From contig NZ_CP150917.1 in NCBI RefSeq assembly GCF_039908645.1, positions 3,173,501-3,237,500 on the forward strand: a DNA stretch of 64,000 nt, read 5' to 3'. Both the position numbers and the translations under genes were made by a program. A model generated the notes under the pieces. That model searched no databases, was not told the DNA's origin, and saw nothing but the letters and a program-made list of their open reading frames with translations. Source of the stretch: Pseudomonas helvetica (GTDB lineage: Bacteria; Pseudomonadota; Gammaproteobacteria; Pseudomonadales; Pseudomonadaceae). Below are positions 9,201 through 17,042 of the stretch, in pieces; position 1 is the stretch's first letter, and every line of letters begins with the position of its first letter.

Positions 9201-9782
9201 TCAGGAATGCTCTATCACCATCACCGCAGTGGTGTCCGCTTCGAGTGCTTCGAACACGTGAGGCACATTAGCCAGGTAGCTGATGTAGTCGCCAGCGTTC
9301 AGCAATACAGGTCCAGTCGCCGGGCCGATATGGGCACTGCCACTGCACAGCACCACGTGCTCTACGGTGCCCAGTGGGTGGGGCTGAGATAGCCGGACTT
9401 CGCCGGGCTGCACTTTGAGCCGGTAGATATCGCGTTGTACTCCCGCCGGGCAATCGGCAAGCAGTGTCGCTGCATAATTGGCAGTCTCGGCATAGGTCGT
9501 CATGCCCTCGTTGGCGCGAATCACCCGCAGGGTCTGCTGGGGTTGCTCGAAGAATCGGGTGACTTGCAAGCCCATTGCCATCGCCAGCGACCACAAGGTT
9601 TCGATGCTGGGGTTACCGATTCCCGACTCCAATTGAGACAAGGTCGACTTCGCCACCCCGGCGCGCTTCGCCAGCTCGGTCAAGGAAAGCCCGGCGGCCA
9701 GGCGCTCGCGTTTGATTGAAAGGGCCAGCAGATCGATTCGGCTCGGGTTATTTATCGGTAGGGTGTTCGTTATACCGGTCAT
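9201..9782 (-). CDS. XRE-cupin transcriptional regulator
   Basis: A 193-aa protein with an N-terminal Cro/C1-type helix-turn-helix (about residues 20-75: LAAGLSLTELAKRAGVAKSTLSQLE) and a C-terminal cupin (about 105-190: L..QPGEVRLSQPHPLGTVEHVVLCSG..LNAGDYISYLANVPHVFEAL). This layout is common in local regulators that sense small metabolites through the cupin. It is divergent from the EamA exporter gene, 155 bp away, and so probably controls it; such xre-cupin/eamA pairs occur widely in Pseudomonas. It sits between two broken ketoacyl synthase genes, as if inserted there. Confidence 0.85.
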   Translation of the reverse strand: MTGITNTLPINNPSRIDLLALSIKRERLAAGLSLTELAKRAGVAKSTLSQLESGIGNPSIETLWSLAMAMGLQVTRFFEQPQQTLRVIRANEGMTTYAETANYAATLLADCPAGVQRDIYRLKVQPGEVRLSQPHPLGTVEHVVLCSGSAHIGPATGPVLLNAGDYISYLANVPHVFEALEADTTAVMVIEHS

Positions 9783-9937
9783 GTGTTTTGTAAATCATCC
9801 TGAAATGGGTTGACGCTCCCAGGCGCCCTGTTCAGTATAGCGGTCATTAGTTCATTATAAAGTTCGATTTGTCGAACCAACCCCCACGAATGGCGGTTTA
9901 GGTTACGGCAATGCCGGTAGCAAGGAAGCAGTGAGTG

Positions 9938-10837
9938 ATGAAGTCGCAAACCCGTGGGACGCTCGAAATGATTTCGGCCATGATGATCTCCGGAACGGTG
10001 GGCTGGTTCGTCATCATGTCGGGGCAGAGCCCGGAGGCCGTGGTGTTCTGGCGTTGCTTGTTCGGCGCCATGGCGATGCTGGTTGCGTGCCTGGTGCCCG
10101 GGGTGCTTAGCCGCTCCCGGATCAACGCCCGGCAGTTCATTCTGGTGTGCCTGGGCGGGGTGGCGCTGATTCTCAACTGGGTGCTGTTGTTCAGTGCCTA
10201 CAAACATTCCTCTATCGCCATTGCGACGGTGGTCTACCACGTTCAGCCGTTCATGCTGGTCGGTCTGGGTGTGCTGTTCTTCGCCGAGCGCCTCAGCGCC
10301 GCCAAGGTCGGCTGGTTGCTGTTGGCCTTCGCCGGTCTGATGCTGATCGTGTCCGCCAAAGGCAGTGGGCAGGCCACCGGTGCCGACTACCTGCTGGGCG
10401 TCTGCCTGGCCCTGGCTTCAGCCTTCTTCTACGCTGTGGCGGCAGCGATCACCAAGCGCCTCAAGGATTTACCCGCGCACCTGATCGTGCTGATTCAGAT
10501 GGTGGTAGGCGTGCTGATCCTGGCACCGTTCGTGGACTTCACCAGGGTCGACACGGTCGAGAGCGCCTGGACTTACCTGATCATTATCGGCGTGGTCCAT
10601 ACCGGGCTCATGTCGACCCTGCTGTACAGCGCCATCCAGAAAATCCCCACGGCGCTGGTCGGGGCACTGTCGTTCATCTATCCGATCGTCGCCATCCTGG
10701 TCGACTGGGTTGCCTTCGCCCACCCGCTCGGCGTCCTGCAAGTGACTGGTGCGAGCGCCATCCTGCTGGCGGCTGCGGGCATGAACTTCGGTTGGTCGCT
10801 GGGCCGCGTCCCGCCTCAGATAATTGACAATCAGTAA
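9938..10837 (+). CDS. EamA-family (DMT) transporter
   Basis: A protein of about 299 aa with ten hydrophobic segments in two EamA halves (about residues 8-140 and 150-290), each with the family pattern (first half: AMMISGTVGWFVI, WRCLFGAMAML; second half: AFFYAVAAAITKRL, ALVGALSFIYPIVAILVDW). It is an inner-membrane drug/metabolite exporter or amino-acid effluxer; the solute is unknown. The ATG at 9938 lies 11 bases after AAGGA (9922-9926); an in-frame GTG at 9935 has better spacing (8) and may be the true start. Divergent from the xre-cupin regulator. Confidence 0.85.
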   Translation: MKSQTRGTLEMISAMMISGTVGWFVIMSGQSPEAVVFWRCLFGAMAMLVACLVPGVLSRSRINARQFILVCLGGVALILNWVLLFSAYKHSSIAIATVVYHVQPFMLVGLGVLFFAERLSAAKVGWLLLAFAGLMLIVSAKGSGQATGADYLLGVCLALASAFFYAVAAAITKRLKDLPAHLIVLIQMVVGVLILAPFVDFTRVDTVESAWTYLIIIGVVHTGLMSTLLYSAIQKIPTALVGALSFIYPIVAILVDWVAFAHPLGVLQVTGASAILLAAAGMNFGWSLGRVPPQIIDNQ

Positions 10838-10843
10838 ATTTCC

Positions 10844-11074
10844 AGCGGGCTGGATACCACGCCCGAATGGGTAGAGTCGCGCACCGGCATTCGTGAACGC
10901 CGAATGGTCAGTGACGGATTGAGCATGCTCGACCTGGCAATCAAAGCCGGCGCCCGTGCCCTCGCCTTAGCAGGTGGGCGGACGGTGCAGGCTGTGCTGG
11001 TCGCGCCCACCTCGCCGGAGCCCATCTGCCCGGCGGTGGCACCGGAAGTGGCGTCGGCACTTGGGCGACGTCGC
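10844..11074 (+). pseudogene. Remnant of a FabH-type 3-oxoacyl-ACP synthase III gene
   Basis: From 10844 the frame reads SGLDTTPEWVESRTGIRERRM, then LDLAIKAGARALALA and VLVAPTSPEPICPAVAPEVASALG. This matches KAS III/FabH from about residue 28 to 105: the (D)xxxEWIxxRTGIRER motif, the AxxAxxAL helix and the TxTPDxxxPxxAxxV segment. The N-terminus and the rest of the enzyme, including the catalytic Cys-His-Asn, are missing. It lies directly after the EamA stop and on the same strand as the fabF remnant. What follows, up to the terminator at 11104, I do not recognise. Confidence 0.75.
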
Positions 11075-11103
11075 AGCCTAATGACATCACCTCTGCCTGC
11101 AGC

Positions 11104-11128
11104 GAGCCGCAGTGCCTGCGGCTCTTTT
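11104..11128 (+). terminator. Rho-independent terminator
   Basis: GAGCCGCAG (11104-11112), TGC loop, CTGCGGCTC (11116-11124), then TTTTAT. A 9-bp perfect stem. It probably ended the former fabF-fabH operon and now ends eamA transcription. Confidence 0.75.
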
Positions 11129-11182
11129 ATGGGCCGTTGTGAACGCCCGGTCGCCAGCGATTAAGCGCTGCGCCGGTTTGAT

Positions 11183-12097
11183 TCAAAGACTCTCAGGGTC
11201 CCCAAAAAACATCTGAATCCGCGACCTTAGCCAGCGCTCACCCGGATCGTTGTCCTGCGAGCCGCGCCAGGCCATGTGCAGCTCGAAGGTTCGCGTCGGC
11301 AGCGGCGGGTCTTCGGCGCGTACGCCACCGGCGGCGGTCAGTGCATCGGCGGTGTAGTCCGGCACGGTGGCGAGAATATCGGTGCCGGCCAACAGCGTCC
11401 CCAAACCATTGAACTGCGGAACCGCGAGCACCACATGACGCTTGCGCCCGAGTTTCTCCAGTTCTTCATCGATGAAACCGCTGAGGTCGCCGGCGAAGGA
11501 CACCAGGGCATGGGGGCGAGCGCAGAAGTCGTCCAGGCTCAAGGCGCCGGGGACCGAGTCGGCGCGCAGCAGTTTCGGCATGCTGCGTCGCAGGACTTTG
11601 CGTTTGGCGTTGGCGGGCAGATCGGTGGTGTAGCTGACGCCAATCGAGATTTCGCCCGATGCCAACAGGCTCGGCATCAATAGATAGTTGACGCGTCGCA
11701 CCACCAGCACGATGCCGGGCGCCTCCGCGCGCAAGCGCTTCAACAGCATCGGCAGCAGGGCGAACTCGACATCATCCGAGAGGCCGATGCGAAACACCGC
11801 GGTGCTGGTGGCCGGGTCGAATTCAGCGGCGCGACTGACAGCGGTCGAAATCGAATCCAGCGCCGGAGAGAGCAGGGCGAAGATTTCCACCGCCCGGGCC
11901 GAAGGCTCCATGCTGCGACCGGTACGCACAAACAGCGGGTCGTCGAACAGGCTGCGCAGGCGCGATAACGCCGCACTGATGGCCGGCTGGCCGAGAAACA
12001 GCTTTTCCGCCGCGCGGGTCACGCTGCGTTCATGCATGAGGGTTTCGAACACGATCAACAGGTTCAGGTCGACACGACGCAGGTCATTACGATTCAT
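11183..12097 (-). CDS. LysR-family transcriptional regulator
   Basis: A 304-aa LTTR. It starts MNRNDLRRVDLNLLIVFE, with the winged helix-turn-helix in residues 8-66 (SVTRAAEKLFLGQPAISAALSRLRSLFDDPLFVRTG), and has a type 2 periplasmic-binding effector domain from about 92. The N-terminal pattern (RRVDLNLL..E..SVTRAAE) is that of the NodD/LeuO-like branch. The ATG at 12097 has AGGA ten bases upstream; longer in-frame starts lack a site. It is divergent from the alcohol-dehydrogenase gene with 267 bp between, so it likely controls it. Inducer unknown. Confidence 0.88.
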   Translation of the reverse strand: MNRNDLRRVDLNLLIVFETLMHERSVTRAAEKLFLGQPAISAALSRLRSLFDDPLFVRTGRSMEPSARAVEIFALLSPALDSISTAVSRAAEFDPATSTAVFRIGLSDDVEFALLPMLLKRLRAEAPGIVLVVRRVNYLLMPSLLASGEISIGVSYTTDLPANAKRKVLRRSMPKLLRADSVPGALSLDDFCARPHALVSFAGDLSGFIDEELEKLGRKRHVVLAVPQFNGLGTLLAGTDILATVPDYTADALTAAGGVRAEDPPLPTRTFELHMAWRGSQDNDPGERWLRSRIQMFFGDPESL

Positions 12098-12364
12098 CTG
12101 GAGTCCTGGCAGAGTCAGCAAACTTGACGAGAGCGGCCATATGAGAACAATGGCCGGCATGAATCTTACGGGGAAAGGCTGTTACTCTGCACCGAGTAAT
12201 TCATTTTTCCCACAATGCTGGTTCGGTTTTCTACGTTGATTGACGTATTGCCGGGGCTGCGGAATCAATGACAGGCATGTCGACTATTAATAGCCACTGA
12301 TGGTCTTGGTCAGAAAGCCCAGATAGAGTTCAGGGCATTAGAGGTTACTTTGACGAGGTTTGCG

Positions 12365-13387
12365 ATGTCCCGCACGATCCGTTTTCACAAGTTTGGTCCT
12401 GCCGAGGTGCTCAAATGCGAAGAGCATGCGGCAGCTCTGCCAGCGCCGGGCGAAGTGCAGGTGCGTGTCGAAGCGATCGGCATCAGTTGGTATGACATCC
12501 TCTGGCGCCAGAACCTGGCGTCTTCCCATGCCCGGTTGCCATCGGGCCTTGGCCATGAAATGGCCGGCGTGGTCACCGCCGTCGGCGAAGGTGTCGATGA
12601 TCTGGCCGTGGGTGACAAGGTCGCCAGCTTCCCGGCAGAAAGTCCCAATGACTATCCCGTCTACGGCGAGCAGATCGTGCTGCCGCGTTCGGCGCTGACG
12701 CGCTATCCGGATGTGCTCAGCCCGATCGAAGCCGCTGTGCACTACACGCCGCTGCTGGTTGCCTACTTTGCCTACGCCGATCTGGCACGGGTCAAGCCTG
12801 GCCAGTTTGCACTGGTCACCGATGCGAGCCATTGTGCCGGCCCGTCCTTCGTGCAACTGGGCAAGGCCTTGGGTGTACGGGTCATTGCCGCGACCAAAAC
12901 GGCCAGCGAACGCGAGTACCTGTTATCCCTGGGTGCCGAGAAGGTGATCGTCACTGAAGAGCAGGATCTGCTCATGCAGATCAACAAGCTCACCGACAAC
13001 CGCGGTGTCGACGTGGTATTCGACGGCCTCGGTGGTCCGCAGATGTCGATGCTCGGTGACGTGCTGGCGCCTCGTGGCAGCCTGGTGCTGTATGGCCTGC
13101 AAGGCGGCAACCAGACTCCGTTCCCGGCCTGTGCAGCGTTCCAGAAAAACATTCAGTTCTTCGTGCACTGCATCGGCAACTTCACCGGCAAACCGGAACT
13201 CGGGATCATTCAGGACCAGGTTGCACTGCAACGGGCCTTGCGCGATATCAACCAGTTGACGGCTGACCGTGTACTGCTGCCACTCAAGACCCGGGTCTTC
13301 CCGTTTAGCGAGTTTGTCCAGGCGCACCGTTACATGGATGAGTGTCCGTGTCACGAACGAGTGGCGCTTCAAGTAGAACCTGCATGA
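12365..13387 (+). CDS. Zinc-type/quinone-oxidoreductase-like alcohol dehydrogenase (MDR superfamily)
   Basis: A 340-aa medium-chain dehydrogenase/reductase. The N-terminal GroES-like domain has FHKFGPAEVLKCEE, LPAPGEVQVRVEAIGISWYDILWR and GHEMAGVV..VGEGVDDLAVGDKV. The nucleotide-binding domain has KPGQFALVTDASHCAGPSFVQLGKALGVRVIAATKT and GVDVVFDGLGGPQM. The usual structural-zinc cysteines are absent and the catalytic Cys position reads ISWYD, so it is nearer quinone oxidoreductases than true zinc alcohol dehydrogenases. NADPH use and an enone or aldehyde substrate are guesses. GAGG lies six bases before the ATG. A strong terminator follows directly. Confidence 0.87.
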   Translation: MSRTIRFHKFGPAEVLKCEEHAAALPAPGEVQVRVEAIGISWYDILWRQNLASSHARLPSGLGHEMAGVVTAVGEGVDDLAVGDKVASFPAESPNDYPVYGEQIVLPRSALTRYPDVLSPIEAAVHYTPLLVAYFAYADLARVKPGQFALVTDASHCAGPSFVQLGKALGVRVIAATKTASEREYLLSLGAEKVIVTEEQDLLMQINKLTDNRGVDVVFDGLGGPQMSMLGDVLAPRGSLVLYGLQGGNQTPFPACAAFQKNIQFFVHCIGNFTGKPELGIIQDQVALQRALRDINQLTADRVLLPLKTRVFPFSEFVQAHRYMDECPCHERVALQVEPA

Positions 13388-13394
13388 CGCTTGC

Positions 13395-13428
13395 GCAAGA
13401 GTCCGTGTTGACGGGCTCTTGCATTTTT
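13395..13428 (+). terminator. Rho-independent terminator after the alcohol dehydrogenase
   Basis: GCAAGAGTCCGT (13395-13406), GTTG loop, ACGGGCTCTTGC (13411-13422), then ATTTTTG. Eleven of twelve stem positions pair in the standard way and one is G-T. Confidence 0.85.
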
Positions 13429-13979
13429 GTTGTACGGGTAAACCTCTCATCCCCCTTTGTCATCTGCCGGTTCAGCAACTGAACTGGTTTTTGCTCCTGA
13501 TCTGTATCTTCTAATCATCATATAAGCCCTGATAATTGAATGATTAATTTCATCTCAAGGAATGAGTCATGGCTGGGCATGTTTTTTTAATGGGTACTGC
13601 TTTGGGTGCTATGTATTCGGACCATTGCTCGCCTGCGCTTCGCGTTGAAGCGCGGCAAGTAAGCGGTTCGCTTGTTAGTTATGGAAGTATTGCCTTGCTC
13701 TGGTTTCCTTATTTCTCGTGCTCATTGTCTGTGGGACGTTGTCGGAAAAATCCTAGGCCGCCCATCCGGCCCGTCGGAGCGCTTGGTCTCGGGGGTTGTG
13801 GGCGATTGACTCGGTCGTGAATGCTATTTCTATAACAATCGTTTCAAATAGTTACCACAACCAAAGTGTTAGCATTTGAAAGCAGATACTCACGATAAGC
13901 CGTAATCAGCCATCACCGATCGCAGATCGTGCAAGCAAATGATTGTTTGTGCGATGCCGACTTTTTGAATATCAGGTAA
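13429..13979. other. AT-rich intergenic region upstream of the unrecognised 493-aa gene
   Basis: About 550 bp with clearly lower GC than its surroundings. It contains one possible small ORF, 13569-13820 on plus (83 codons, AAGGA seven bases before the ATG), whose product is rich in Cys, Arg and Gly, has no recognisable domain, and ends in a composition unlike coding DNA here; I would not call it a gene without homologues. AATCAT/ATGATT inverted arms lie near 13511-13545. The region most likely carries the promoter and control sites of the next gene. Confidence 0.4.
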
Positions 13980-15461
13980 ATGACAATGAGCGCAACTCAT
14001 GATCAAGCGATGAACTATGTCTATCAGCAAGTTTTGCAGCGGTTGCTGAGTTTCTTTTCTCGCGCGGAACGTACTGCATTGCAGTTGTTGATCCAGCGTC
14101 TGGTGGTGGCTGCCGGGGGAATGGACAGAATCGGTACTTACAAGGTGCTGATGATGCACTCGGGAACGCGCGACAGTTGCTACACATTGGCATTCCTGCG
14201 TGCCGCGCAGTTGAGTATCGCGGGCAGAGCGCCAGCGACCTTCCAGTTGCGTGTCGCCACGCTACGGCTGGGCGGGACGACGCCGATGATCATGGAGAAT
14301 ATTCATAGCAGCTACGGCGCCCTGTTTGTCTATGACGATCCTCGGGTAGAGGTGGTGATGGTCGATAACCGCGAGGTCTTGCCCTTCAGCCATCTGACGC
14401 CGATGTCTGAGGCAGGTCGCGATTTGAATCGCACCAACATGCTGATGCTCGGCCATCTGCGAGGGGCTCACGGGGTGCTTGAAGCGTGTGACGACGGCTA
14501 TCTGGCGACAGGCGAGTTCTACTTGCAGATGGCCCGATGGGAGGGCGGTGTCGATACGCTGATCAGCGGTGAAACCGTGCGTCAGCAAAAGCGGTTTTTG
14601 ACCGGCCTGATGCGCGAAGCACAAAAGGCCGGCCTGCCGACAATCACACATCCGGCCTTCAGTTATGAAGGATTGTTCTCAACGCTCGATCAATTGGGCG
14701 GCGACTGTTATCGCGAGCTTTATGCGGGCCATGAAACGGTCGAGTGGCGGCCACGCGAGAGCTTTGAGACGCGACGCGGCGCAGACTACATCGATATCCA
14801 GGACCTGGTGACCGGCAACATGGAGGAGCGCTGGCCATTACTGACCGATTTTCTCGGGCTGCAACCGGATGAAATTGACGTTCACCTGCGCGAAAACGAA
14901 TTCGCCAGTCCTTTGCTCTCGGCCCATTTGCGGGGCTTGCAGGCCTGCTTCGTGAACGGCCTGGCCTACGAAAACGGATTCAGCGAGTACATACAACGGG
15001 CGTTGTTGAAGATGCGTAAACGACGTCTGCCCGAGCGGCTTTGCGAGCAGGTGCTGGAGGTCTACGGCAATCCACGCGCGATGGCTGAGCTTCGGACCCT
15101 GGCGTCGGCCGAGGCTCAGCAAGCACTGGGCCTCAATGAAACACAGCAGCTGTGCCTGCTGTTCGCCCCCTTCGTCGATGCCGGTGCCGGGCTTGAGCAC
15201 TTTTTGCGCCGCTGCCATCCCGGCATGTTGGTGGCGATGCCCGAACTGCACAAGGCGATGCAGGGCAATGCCGCTCCTGAGCAAGTCATGCAATGGATGA
15301 TCGACGTCAGCGGTTTGTCGGTCAGCCTGATCTGCAAGCTCTACGGCATGCGCTCGGGGTCCGGGATCGGGCTTGAGGCGGGTGATTCGGGCTTGAGTGC
15401 CGAAGGCGCGGGAGAGTTTCAGGTGGACGATGCGCTGAGTGAACGGTCAGCGAGACGTTGA
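13980..15461 (+). CDS. Conserved-looking protein of unknown function, 493 aa
   Basis: I do not recognise this protein. No signal peptide and no membrane segments are visible, so it is probably cytosolic. The first half is beta-rich with LRVATLRLGGTTPMIMENIH and YDDPRVEVVMVDN; the middle has GETVRQQKRFLTGLMREA and ITHPAFSYEGLF; the C-terminal third is helical with LRLLLF-type leucine patterns. No Walker, helix-turn-helix or metal motif stands out. Two starts are possible: ATG at 13980 and ATG at 13986, the latter nine bases from AGG. Its 3' end overlaps the next (MocR-type) gene by 23 bp, so the two are almost certainly expressed together and probably act in one process. The last 40 residues are low-complexity (G, E, S). 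Confidence 0.8.
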   Translation: MTMSATHDQAMNYVYQQVLQRLLSFFSRAERTALQLLIQRLVVAAGGMDRIGTYKVLMMHSGTRDSCYTLAFLRAAQLSIAGRAPATFQLRVATLRLGGTTPMIMENIHSSYGALFVYDDPRVEVVMVDNREVLPFSHLTPMSEAGRDLNRTNMLMLGHLRGAHGVLEACDDGYLATGEFYLQMARWEGGVDTLISGETVRQQKRFLTGLMREAQKAGLPTITHPAFSYEGLFSTLDQLGGDCYRELYAGHETVEWRPRESFETRRGADYIDIQDLVTGNMEERWPLLTDFLGLQPDEIDVHLRENEFASPLLSAHLRGLQACFVNGLAYENGFSEYIQRALLKMRKRRLPERLCEQVLEVYGNPRAMAELRTLASAEAQQALGLNETQQLCLLFAPFVDAGAGLEHFLRRCHPGMLVAMPELHKAMQGNAAPEQVMQWMIDVSGLSVSLICKLYGMRSGSGIGLEAGDSGLSAEGAGEFQVDDALSERSARR

Positions 15462-16917
15462 AGGAGTCTGGTTTGACCGATTCAAACACTACCTGCACAG
15501 CGATTGGCCAGCGTTCATGAAGGGGCAAAGGGAAACCGATTTTGCCTACCAGGCCGTGTACCGATACCTGACCAGCCTGATTAATGAAATGGCGACTGAA
15601 GCACCGATCAAGCTGCCTTCGCTGAGGCAACTGGCGGACCGGTTGAACGTGTCGATTTCAACTATCCAGTACGCCTATTCGCTGCTGGAGAAAGAAGGGC
15701 GAGTGTATTCGGTGGCAAAGTCCGGCTACTACGCGTTGCCGGTTTCCTTGAATACGTCGTTCAGCAGCGGCAACGACCTGCTTGAAACGGTCTATGTCAG
15801 CGCAAGGCGCCCGGGAATGCTGGTCCTGAGTATCGACGAGCCCGCGCTTTTGCAGTCGCTGGACAGTCCGCTGTTACTGCTGGAGCGGGAATTGGTGCGC
15901 CAATATCCGCGCCAGCCGCAGCTTCACTCACAGCCGTGTGGCGAGCTGGAATTACGTACTGCGCTGGCGGCACGCTACACCACTTCACCGGCACGCTGCT
16001 GGCATGCCGATGATGTTTACATCGGTGCCGACTGGCGAGGTGTGCTGGAAATACTGATCGCAGTGCTCGAACTCAAGGATGCGACCGTGCTGGTCGAATC
16101 GCCCTGCGACTGGGCCATTTTGCGCTTGTTCCAGACCGCTGGCGTGCAGGTGATCGAGTTGCCGATAGACAGCAACGGCTGCCTTGACCTTGAGTTACTC
16201 GAGCATTTGCTCCGGACCGAGGCGGTTCGCCTGGTGGTGCTGTCGTCGGGCGTGAGCATGCCGCGCGGCAGCCTGATGCCGTCGGACAACCGGCAATCCA
16301 CCGCCGAGCTGTTGGAACAACACGGCAGTTGGGTACTGGAAAACGACGTGTACGGCGAACTCGCTCATGAGCCGCATGAACGTCGTTTTCGCGATGTGCT
16401 CGATCCTGATCGACTGATCGTGTTTTCCACCTTCGAAAAGCTCATGGGGCCTGAGGCGCCTTACGGTTATCTGCTTTCACGGCATTTGAGCGTGGAGTTG
16501 CAGCGGCATTTTTTGCTGCGCGCGTTTCGCCTGTCGCCGATTCGTCAGAAAGCCATCGCACGCTTGTACAGCAGCGGCCGTATCGACCAGCACTTGCTGG
16601 TACTGCGCCGGCTGTTGAAAGAGCGTAAAAGCCGAATGACCCAAATGCTGCAGGACCGTCTGAGCGACTCGCTGGAATTTGTCGAGCCGGCGGGCGGGGC
16701 GACCATCTGGGCGCGTTCGTTACGGCCGGTCGATGTGCGGCGGGTCTTCCAGCGCATGCTCAAGCAACAGGTGGTGATTGCCCCCGGCGAACTGTTCAGC
16801 CTGCATGGGTTGTATTCGCAGAACGTCAGGCTCAGCCACACATTCAGCGGGCAGCATGACCTGGAGGCTGCATTGACGATGCTGGCAGATGCGTTGAGGC
16901 TTGAACTCATCGATTGA
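15439..16917 (+). CDS. MocR-type regulator (GntR wHTH fused to a PLP aminotransferase-like domain)
   Basis: A 492-aa protein. Residues about 30-105 form a GntR-type winged helix-turn-helix (LPSLRQLADRLNVSISTIQYAYSLLEKEGRVYSVAKSGYYA). Residues about 130-490 resemble a fold-type I aminotransferase: SGVSMPRGSLMPS in the substrate region, ENDVYGEL for the cofactor-contacting Asp/Tyr, and Lys334 in STFEKLMGP as the probable PLP-binding lysine. Such proteins regulate transcription in response to PLP adducts of amines or amino acids. The first in-frame start after a stop is GTG 15439, inside the upstream gene; the AAGGAG at 15461-15466 would suit a later start, but the nearest in-frame ATG (15517) has no Shine-Dalgarno. 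A regulator encoded downstream of and overlapping its likely target is an unusual layout. Confidence 0.85.
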   Translation: MNGQRDVEGVWFDRFKHYLHSDWPAFMKGQRETDFAYQAVYRYLTSLINEMATEAPIKLPSLRQLADRLNVSISTIQYAYSLLEKEGRVYSVAKSGYYALPVSLNTSFSSGNDLLETVYVSARRPGMLVLSIDEPALLQSLDSPLLLLERELVRQYPRQPQLHSQPCGELELRTALAARYTTSPARCWHADDVYIGADWRGVLEILIAVLELKDATVLVESPCDWAILRLFQTAGVQVIELPIDSNGCLDLELLEHLLRTEAVRLVVLSSGVSMPRGSLMPSDNRQSTAELLEQHGSWVLENDVYGELAHEPHERRFRDVLDPDRLIVFSTFEKLMGPEAPYGYLLSRHLSVELQRHFLLRAFRLSPIRQKAIARLYSSGRIDQHLLVLRRLLKERKSRMTQMLQDRLSDSLEFVEPAGGATIWARSLRPVDVRRVFQRMLKQQVVIAPGELFSLHGLYSQNVRLSHTFSGQHDLEAALTMLADALRLELID

Positions 16918-16941
16918 CCGGGCGTCAATATACCCAGCTGA

Positions 16942-16969
16942 TGTCTGGATAGATTTTGTCTGGATAGAT
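16942..16969. repeat. Two direct copies of a 13-bp sequence between mocR and pgm
   Basis: TGTCTGGATAGAT at 16942-16954 and again at 16957-16969, with a 15-bp period. Perfect copies of this length this close together are not expected by chance. Direct repeats are the usual binding sites of MocR-type regulators, and one is encoded just upstream; the repeats could instead serve pgm, whose ATG is at 17043. Confidence 0.5.
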
Positions 16970-17042
16970 ATCGTCGCTCTCTGGTCAAACTGCCAGTAAA
17001 CTGCGTCCCCATTCCTGAACCACTCTTTTTCAGAGGTTTTGC

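Noticed and set aside
13569..13820. An 83-codon plus-strand ORF with AAGGA before its ATG
   Set aside because: The sequence has no recognisable domain and lies in low-GC control DNA; kept only as a remark in the intergenic entry.
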